A stretch of 64,000 nt of DNA from Isoetes taiwanensis (taxonomy: Eukaryota > Streptophyta > Lycopodiopsida > Isoetales > Isoetaceae): contig JAJEKV010000086.1 in assembly GCA_021234155.1 (NCBI GenBank), forward strand, positions 312,001 through 376,000, written 5' to 3'. A model generated the notes under the pieces. That model did no database searches. It was not told the origin of the DNA and saw nothing but the letters and a program-made list of their open reading frames with translations. Below, one piece after another: positions 57,481-64,000 of this stretch (positions are counted from its first letter, which is position 1; every line of letters starts with the position of its first letter). A program made the position numbers and the translations under genes.

Positions 57481-58140
57481 TTGGAGTGGACATGCAATGT
57501 TCTTAAATTATCAAGTAAGCTCACATCTCTAAGTATGGCTTAACTGCACTTATGCTTCATACTAAGGTCATTTGTCGTTGGATGGCTGATACCTTTGTCA
57601 ATGGAGGACATGCAACGTTCTTAAATTATCGTGTAAAGCCCTCACACCTCTAAGGATGGCTTAATCAAGGCTCGCTTCATACTACGTATCATTTGTCATT
57701 GAGGGACATGCAATGTTCTCAAATTATCAAGTAAAACTTCACACTTCATAATTGATAGTCAATCAAGCAAGGCTCGCTTCACAAAGGCATGTCATTTGTG
57801 CTCCTAACATTTAATCTATCACAACATTATCCATCTGATGACTAGAGAAACTTCTAAGGTATGACTGACAATGTGTTGGAAGTCCTCTTTTTAACGAATG
57901 GCAGATTCATTTCTCTTTTAAAGATGGTTTCTACAATAACCTCAAGATGGTTGAAGTGCATTTCTGCTTCTCAGTACAGGTCATTTGTGCTTTTAACATT
58001 TAATCTATCCATCTGACGAATATAGAAACTAATATTTTAACGAATGGCACATTCGTTTCTTCTCTGAAGATGTTGTTTGCAACAACAATTCTGATGGCGC
58101 TTTCATTTCTTTTTTAAGATAGTTTTTGTATTAACAATTT
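57481..58140. repeat. Complex diverged tandem repeats
   Basis: GACATGCAATGTTCTTAAATTATC-like cores start at 57489, 57607 and 57705 (spacing 118 and 98). A second unit with CATTTGTGCT and AACATTTAATCTATC starts at 57793 and 57982 (spacing 189). A third shared word, AACGAATGGCA with ATTC and TTTC following, recurs within it. Confidence 0.75.
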
Positions 58141-58497
58141 GGATTGTTTGTCTATAGAATATTGCATGGAATATTGCATCCCAGACACGATGCCATGATT
58201 AATTAGGCACACCATTTCATTACATAGGGCACAATGAGTCCATAACATCACAATTCTGCAATCCTTTTGTGTTATAGACACTTTATGCCAACACAACATA
58301 GGCATCCCCGTCACAACTCCAATATAACATTATTTGACATCTAATGGGATGTCCAAAGAGGTGGGCTAGCGGTGTCAACAGTTACTACGACAACAAATAG
58401 TTTACGCCATGACAAGTTAAATAGATCAATATTGACAACATATCTCAATATTGTTCTAGAACTAACAGAGAGTCAACACAAGACAAAAGCCTCACGG

Positions 58498-58580
58498 GCA
58501 TCTCTTAGCACAAACCAAATAGAACATGTCGGACAAAAAGCCTCTACCCGCATCTCTTAGCACAAACCAAATAGAACATG
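58498..58580. repeat. 52-bp tandem duplication
   Basis: GCATCTCTTAGCACAAACCA starts at 58498 and 58550; the shared part is identical over about 31 bp. Confidence 0.85.
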
Positions 58581-58589
58581 CCGCCAGTT

Positions 58590-60185
58590 AGTAAAACCTT
58601 TATGACCGGATTAAAACTCAGCCTTTTCTACCGCTTTTTTGTTCGGAAGCTTGCAAAAACCGTGGTGCCCGCTGGAAAGAATTAAGGTCCATGATCAGCT
58701 CCAAGAAGTCCAACATCGTCATACCATGGGCCAAGAGAAGGAAACAGGTAGGGTTCTCACGGAATAAAGCACAAAGCAACAACAAGTAGCATTCCCAGTT
58801 TTAGGGTTACATGGAGGAGCTTCACCGCCCAATAACTCCACCATTAAGCTCTTCAAGATCAAAAGCTCAAATAAAAAACTAATGGGAGAAGCATCGAGCA
58901 GATTGTCCAAATACGCCTTCAAAATGGAGTGGGTTCATGGAGTCCTGGCCATAGTGGGTCCGGCGATAATTTTAATCCGCATCACGGATCCGGCAGACCG
59001 CCAGCTTATAATCAAATCCAAGCGGTGGTAGTTCCGCAGGGCCTAAAGGCATAGATGGGTGAATTACCATGTTCGATGTGGGGATTCGCAGCCTCCCAAT
59101 AAAATGTGAGCCGGACTGGCGAAAAATATCCAAACTTTCCAAATGTGGAGCTAGGGCTACCGGTTATAGGTTTTGCAAAAAAGAGGGGTCTAAGCGATGG
59201 ATTTGGGTATCGAATTGTTTAAACCGCATTTACAGATAGAGTCGGGTGAGTCAGCCAAACCGATTTAATCACAAAAGTCTGTAGCCCCAGATACTTGCAT
59301 TTAGGTGAAGCAAAACTATTTCGTAACATGTTCTTCTAGCATGAAGCACTAGTCGGTACATCTAAGAAAAGTTCTCAAATGGGCCTTTTAGGGATCCGCT
59401 CATGCAAAAAAAAATGCAGATTCATGGTCACAAATGATTTGGCACTCGATAACAAGAATGGGAATGCCCTTCATCATGATTTGCTCAGAAGCGTAATCCA
59501 AGACCTTTGAGGTTTCTTCGTCAGGGAAGATAAATCCACCATACAAACCGCCATCCCCAAAAGCAAAAAAAAAAGACGTAAAACCGTAATTCTAGACCCC
59601 TCAAATCCGCATATTTAGAAGCACAAAATAATAACCAGAATAGTCATGCTTTGCTCGATTTGGCACGTGAACATTCTTCTTCGCTTTCATGGTTTGCTCT
59701 ATTCCATTCTAAACCCATTTTATGTCAGTTGCCTCTTTGTTTTGCTTTTTATAGTTACAAAGCTAAATTTGGTCGGAGAGCACATAAGCCACGATTTTTC
59801 CATGGTGTATTTTTTTTGCAAAAAAAAAAATGAAAGTAGAAACAAAAAATCCGGCCAAGATTCATCCATCCAAGTTTATTCATCCAAATCGAAAAAGACC
59901 CGGATTTGCAAAATAAGGAATTTTAAACTTTGCATTGAATAATCGCTAATCAAGCATCTCGTTTAGAGGGAACGCCACATATGGTGTTACATGCGGCGCC
60001 CGGCAAACTTAACCCAACACCTTGTAATTTTAAATAAGATATGACTTACAAATTGAATTGTTAGAGAGATGCCTCGCACTAACCTTAGCGATCTTACGAT
60101 ATGTCTTGCAATAACCTTTTAGGCTTGCGGTACTAGAATCCCATTCTTCCATTATCTTGCAAAAATGTTACTATCAAATTGTTCA
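58590..60185. other. Non-coding stretch
   Basis: Short open frames on both strands only (for example 59646-59942, Phe/Leu-rich). No recognised family. Confidence 0.45.
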
Positions 60186-61480
60186 AGAATAGAATAGAAT
60201 AGAATAGAATAGAATAGAATACGAGATTTTATCGTCCACTCCGAGACCAACCGCCTATGGGACCTGGCACAAAGAGAGAAAGAAAGCGATACTACTTTGA
60301 TTAAAAAAACCCCCACCAAGGGTTTTTTGGGAAAAACCTTAGTAGCAATAAGGATGTCGACATACCCACGCTTATATACATAATCACAAGTACACCGAGG
60401 TTACTGCCTGACAAAGTGGGGGCATAACCGAAGTCCTACAGATCCATACCCTCCCTGAGGTACGATCCCAACAAGCCTTCCATGCAGAGGCCGCGGCTTC
60501 GTGAGCTCATGCAAGGCCCGATGGGGCACAACTAATCGAGCATACCGAAATCTGATATGTTCTCAGATGCCGACATGCCGAGGGCGTGACTTTCATCCTC
60601 AATGGCCATGACAAGACCGACAGACTCGCCCTCACGTCTCCCTAATCCATCTCCCCGCGTCCCAATGTGGAGGGGTGGTGTGCACCTCGCATAATGGGAA
60701 GCAATCACCCCGCAAGGTCATGGGTAGATAGGGTGCGCCAGTAGTGGTGTGGCCCCCGTGAGCATGGGATTAACCCGCCGGCGATAATTTGCCACCTTTG
60801 ATGTGACAGGTACCTCGATCCCAAAGCTTGGCCATGAAGCGCATCCGCACGCTTCAAGGCGTCGCCTTCTTCCTGTATGCACCGTCCACATCCTGTGCGC
60901 TCGCGACATTCCATAGCGAACCACCGGGCTTGCTTGTCTTCCCAAACAGTTTTGAGTCGGGCCAAGGGCCTTATCGCCACCGCCAAAGCAGGTTGGGCAG
61001 CCGGGCTTCATCCATAGCCACCACCTTCCGGGAAGTAAATAATGTGACGCTCCGCCGCTGTTCTCCTAATGGAAGGGAAGCCTGTCTCCCCGAGCAAGAT
61101 CCGATATGGGACCGCGGATTTCACTCCACGTTCCCGCCAAGAAGGCCTTCTCAGACTCGCCTAGATCGCTCCAAGTGGTGAGGGATATCCCGCCCCTACA
61201 CTTCGGGCCCCATAGAGGAGGACCGCTCAACCAAGGCCCCTCGGGAACAAGTGTGTGCCCGGTGACCCCATGCATGGCCAACTCGCTTCGGATCTGTTTT
61301 TGTATTGCATACGTGGCTTTCCGTTCTCCAAAGGGATCTGTGAATCCGATGGATGCATCCCAAGCAGTGGTAGTAGAAAACTCAATGCCCAAATACTTAT
61401 AAGACTGAAGCCACCTCCACTACCTGCCCCTGGTAAGAATGAGGGAAGGCGGGGGTGCCGGGATGATACCAGCAAAGACC
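60186..61480 (-). mobile_element. 5'-truncated LINE with reverse-transcriptase remnant and (TTCTA)n tail
   Basis: On the minus strand the frame from about 61415 reads SYKYLGIEFSTTTAWDAS, the thumb-proximal motif of LINE reverse transcriptases, then GERKATYAIQKQIRSEL and ISLTTWSDL. The frame at 60718-61011 continues the C-terminal part. About 500 bp of 3' UTR follows with AAGGTTTTTCCC and GGTCCCATAGGC blocks shared with the other two copies. The copy ends GACGATAAAATCTC and seven TTCTA units (plus 60186-60220). The catalytic FADD-type box and everything 5' of it are missing. Several frame changes show it is dead. Confidence 0.65.
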
Positions 61481-62496
61481 TTGTCTTGGCCAGTTAACTT
61501 TCATGTCGTTGAATTAAGTGCAGTGTCCAAAGCACCTGTGTGGTTGCATGTCCTCCTCAGGCGAAAGGTGTCAACATCACGAGATATATGAGTTGCTCTG
61601 ATTATGTGGTGCATCAACTGAAGCCCTTCCTCAAGGTTTCAGCCTTAGCCATTCTTCTAGTCGTCAATGTACAGTCAAGAGCCGCCGCGTGATAGGCAGT
61701 TCGGCGCACTTAATGCTACTAACAACGAAGCCCCCGACAAGCAGGAGACGAACGAGTAAGCCTCAGAGAATCAGATATAGCATTCCCCGCAAGTCGACGG
61801 GTCCCTAGTCAGTTCTAATCGTCTCCACAACTTATCCCGGTGCACTGGCCAAAGCCTTTATAACCAGCAAAGCAAGACAGATTCTCGGCGCGCCGATTCG
61901 CCATCCCTCTTATATTCGCAGAGTGAAGATATGGTCATTAGTAGAATGCTCTGGCTATCACTTGAGAGCCCGTGACTTCTAAGGTATGCGTGTGATAAAC
62001 AATGTCGCACTAAATAACCCAAGAAAGTATGTAGACAATTGCATAATTTAGATGGTTTTGTAAGCATGAAAGCATAAAATAAAGTACAATTAAGAAGACT
62101 AATTTGTTTTTGCACGCTAAAATTACAAATATATGTAAATCAAACTAACTGTAAAGGACTTCCTTTGTGAACTTCTATCTCAGGTTCTGCACGTTGGATG
62201 CAACGACCGCTCTCGCAGAAACATATATCCCAGGAAAGAAATTGAACAAACTTTAAAATAATAAATTCAGCCTTCATTGGGGTAAGTAACGCTAATAAAC
62301 ATGCTAAAATCATGTGCTTGAGGTGTGAATAAGAAGATATGAAGCAACTTGGGTGGTGTCAGTTTCATTATCGAAAAAGCTCAAAGTATGGAAAAATCAA
62401 GCTGGTAAATGCCTAAATAATCAAACCCCACCCCATGAGCTACCATGATGGAGTCACAAGATAGTAAGAGAAACATTGTCTACTACCAATCGTCTA
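61481..62496. other. Non-coding stretch between the LINE and the second gypsy copy
   Basis: No supported feature. Part of it may be upstream LINE sequence too decayed to recognise. Confidence 0.4.
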
Positions 62497-64000
62497 GAGC
62501 AACGGATCGTGGCACTGGCGTGGTAAAAAGAGGGTTTCCGATTGTCATCTAGCGGTGGTTTGCTTCATGGCGAGCGTGTACATCAGCGAGGAGTTGCTGG
62601 TGTGTCCGTATCTGAAAAGTGATCCGCTAGCGTTGGATTCGTTGCAAAGGCGCGGTGGGGTCAAGCAAGGCGGCCACGGCTGGTCACGATCAAGAGTCAT
62701 TTCTCCCCAAGGATCAGCATATTCCGAGGGTGGGATAGCCAAGCGGAGCGAGGGGTAGCCTGAACTTGATAAATATTCAGGCGTCTTGAGAATCAGTGTA
62801 ATAGAGAGGGTTCCGCGTTGTCAGCGAAATGATGTAGGCACATTTGCAAGTCCATTGTGGCATTGAGATGACCATGCGTGATGACTAAGCGGTGGTGGCC
62901 GGTAATGGATACTCTTTACTTTTTGGAGAAAAGGGTCTCCCCACCAGCATTTCATAGTCACACGGATCTTCACCAGCTTTCCAAACTCAAATTCCATGGG
63001 AAGCGGAGATCACCAATGTTGATGTGTAGAATAGGTGTGACGCCTGAGGTCTCAAGTGATATGGCCATTAGCCAATTTGATGTCATATAGGGCCTGAAAA
63101 GAGTTGTGTGATGCCCATTTGTTTTGGGAGTTGTCCCAGAATGAGATTGACTGCACTACCTCCATCGATTTGAACATGGTTGACTTGCTGATTTCCCACC
63201 GTTGCATGGACCCGTGGGTAGAGGGAGTATGTTCCCAACTAAAACAGTTGGGAGTGGTGGCCTGGTCCCTGAGAGCGGGGCGAGTTTTAAAATGGTTGCC
63301 AAGCTTAAAAGGAATTTTGATCTTGGCAAGCTCCTCTTGAGTTCGAAAGAGGTACATGAGAAAAAAGGATCTAGCCGGGTTCCACACAGTGGTCGCGGGA
63401 GTCGCGTGGCGGAAGCAAAACTTCTTTGAGTAAAGTCAACCTAAACTGCTATATTGGGATATGTCCGAGGCGTGGAGGTTGAGATGTTGAAGGTGGATCG
63501 TGTCTTTGTTGTTGAGCTCGGTGGTGGCATGAACATTTGCCAATGTGGCCTTCACCGTTTTTGCATGAGATTCAAAATGCTTTGGGCGAACTTTGGGGCA
63601 TGACATTTTGGCATGAGCTTTTTAAGTCAGTGCAAAGTGAACCTTTTTTCGTCCTCATGAGGAAGGGTGTCAACCGCAGCAAAGGCGGGTTCGTGTCCTT
63701 GAATAATAGTCAAGGGGCGTGATGCCTTGGTCTGAAGCGTGAAACCAGACCAACCCAATTTGACTGGGGAGGGATTAAGTGCCCGAAAAATTTCCTCTTG
63801 GGCTTCGTTGATCCAAATGAGGTTGATTTACCGGAGCTGGTTGATAAGCGTGATTGCTTTGGCCTTGGGGCTTCTTGAGAACTGTCGCGGCCTTGTTTGC
63901 CATTAGCAAGCCGAGTTGGTAAGTCGCCGTGAGGCGGACCGATGTGGTCCGGATTTTGTGCCGGAAAATTTGGACCTGAACTTGTGGAAGTTGAGGGCAC
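62497..64000 (-). mobile_element. Partial second copy of the large gypsy family (protease to Gag part)
   Basis: From about 62500 the sequence follows 29570-31070 of the first element in the same order and orientation. Shared landmarks include TTTCTCCCCAAGGATCAGCA, the DGG-type protease motif (near 63160) and the start of the Gag C-terminal region at the window end. The reverse-transcriptase side is absent, with an abrupt join at about 62497, so the copy is truncated there. It continues beyond the window. Indels relative to the first copy are frequent and small. Confidence 0.85.

Noticed and set aside
1-64000. CRISPR arrays, bacterial operons, riboswitches
   Set aside because: Plant-type gene structure and retroelements throughout; no spaced direct repeats of CRISPR type or bacterial expression signals.

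Overview
The window looks like a stretch of a land-plant nuclear genome: AT-rich, gene-poor, with spliceosomal introns and dense layers of retrotransposons of different ages. The one clearly intact host gene is an intron-less plant-type GDP-L-fucose synthase (9237-10169, +). A MULE/SWIM transposase-like family and LINE pieces with a KYLGI-type reverse transcriptase make me lean towards a non-seed plant (fern, lycophyte or bryophyte), but this rests on remembered family resemblance and is only a weak lean.

Layout. 1-9.2 kb: mostly non-coding, with a long hairpin (about 1525-1685), a GC-rich palindrome (4968-5008), a decayed LINE ORF1 (5.3-6.5 kb) and tandem duplications. 9.0-10.2 kb: promoter, probable 5' UTR intron and coding sequence of the fucose synthase. 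10995-14149: a complete, very young 3,155-bp Copia-type LTR element (172-bp LTRs with one difference, ATTAG target duplication, initiator-Met primer site, polypurine tract). It lacks a recognisable protease, integrase or reverse transcriptase and carries a Gag-like N-terminus joined to an unfamiliar acidic protein. 14.5-16.0 kb (-): a broken gene with a universal-stress-protein domain. 16.2-17.0 kb: Copia gag relic.

20.6-33.6 kb (-): a MULE-type transposase gene split by a nested 10,940-bp Ty3/gypsy element (22245-33184) with a perfect CTTGT target duplication. Gag, protease, reverse transcriptase, RNase H and integrase are all visible but frame-broken, and about 3.6 kb of extra coding sequence lies between integrase and the 3' LTR. 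34.2-36.9 kb (+): gag and protease relics of another gypsy family, interleaved with an inverted pair of 250-bp repeats. 37.5-60 kb: essentially gene-free sequence with tandem duplications, a long (TTCTA)n array, tRNA-like SINE candidates and two LINE-type 3' ends. 60.2-61.5 kb (-): 5'-truncated LINE with part of its reverse transcriptase and a (TTCTA)n tail. 62.5-64 kb (-): part of a second copy of the large gypsy family, running off the window.

There is no operon-like cooperation between genes. The history is of host genes being interrupted, duplicated and buried by mobile DNA. The most promising objects for novelty are the young RT-less Copia-type element with an unfamiliar cargo protein, the post-integrase coding region of the gypsy element, and the LINE/SINE tails made of short tandem repeats.
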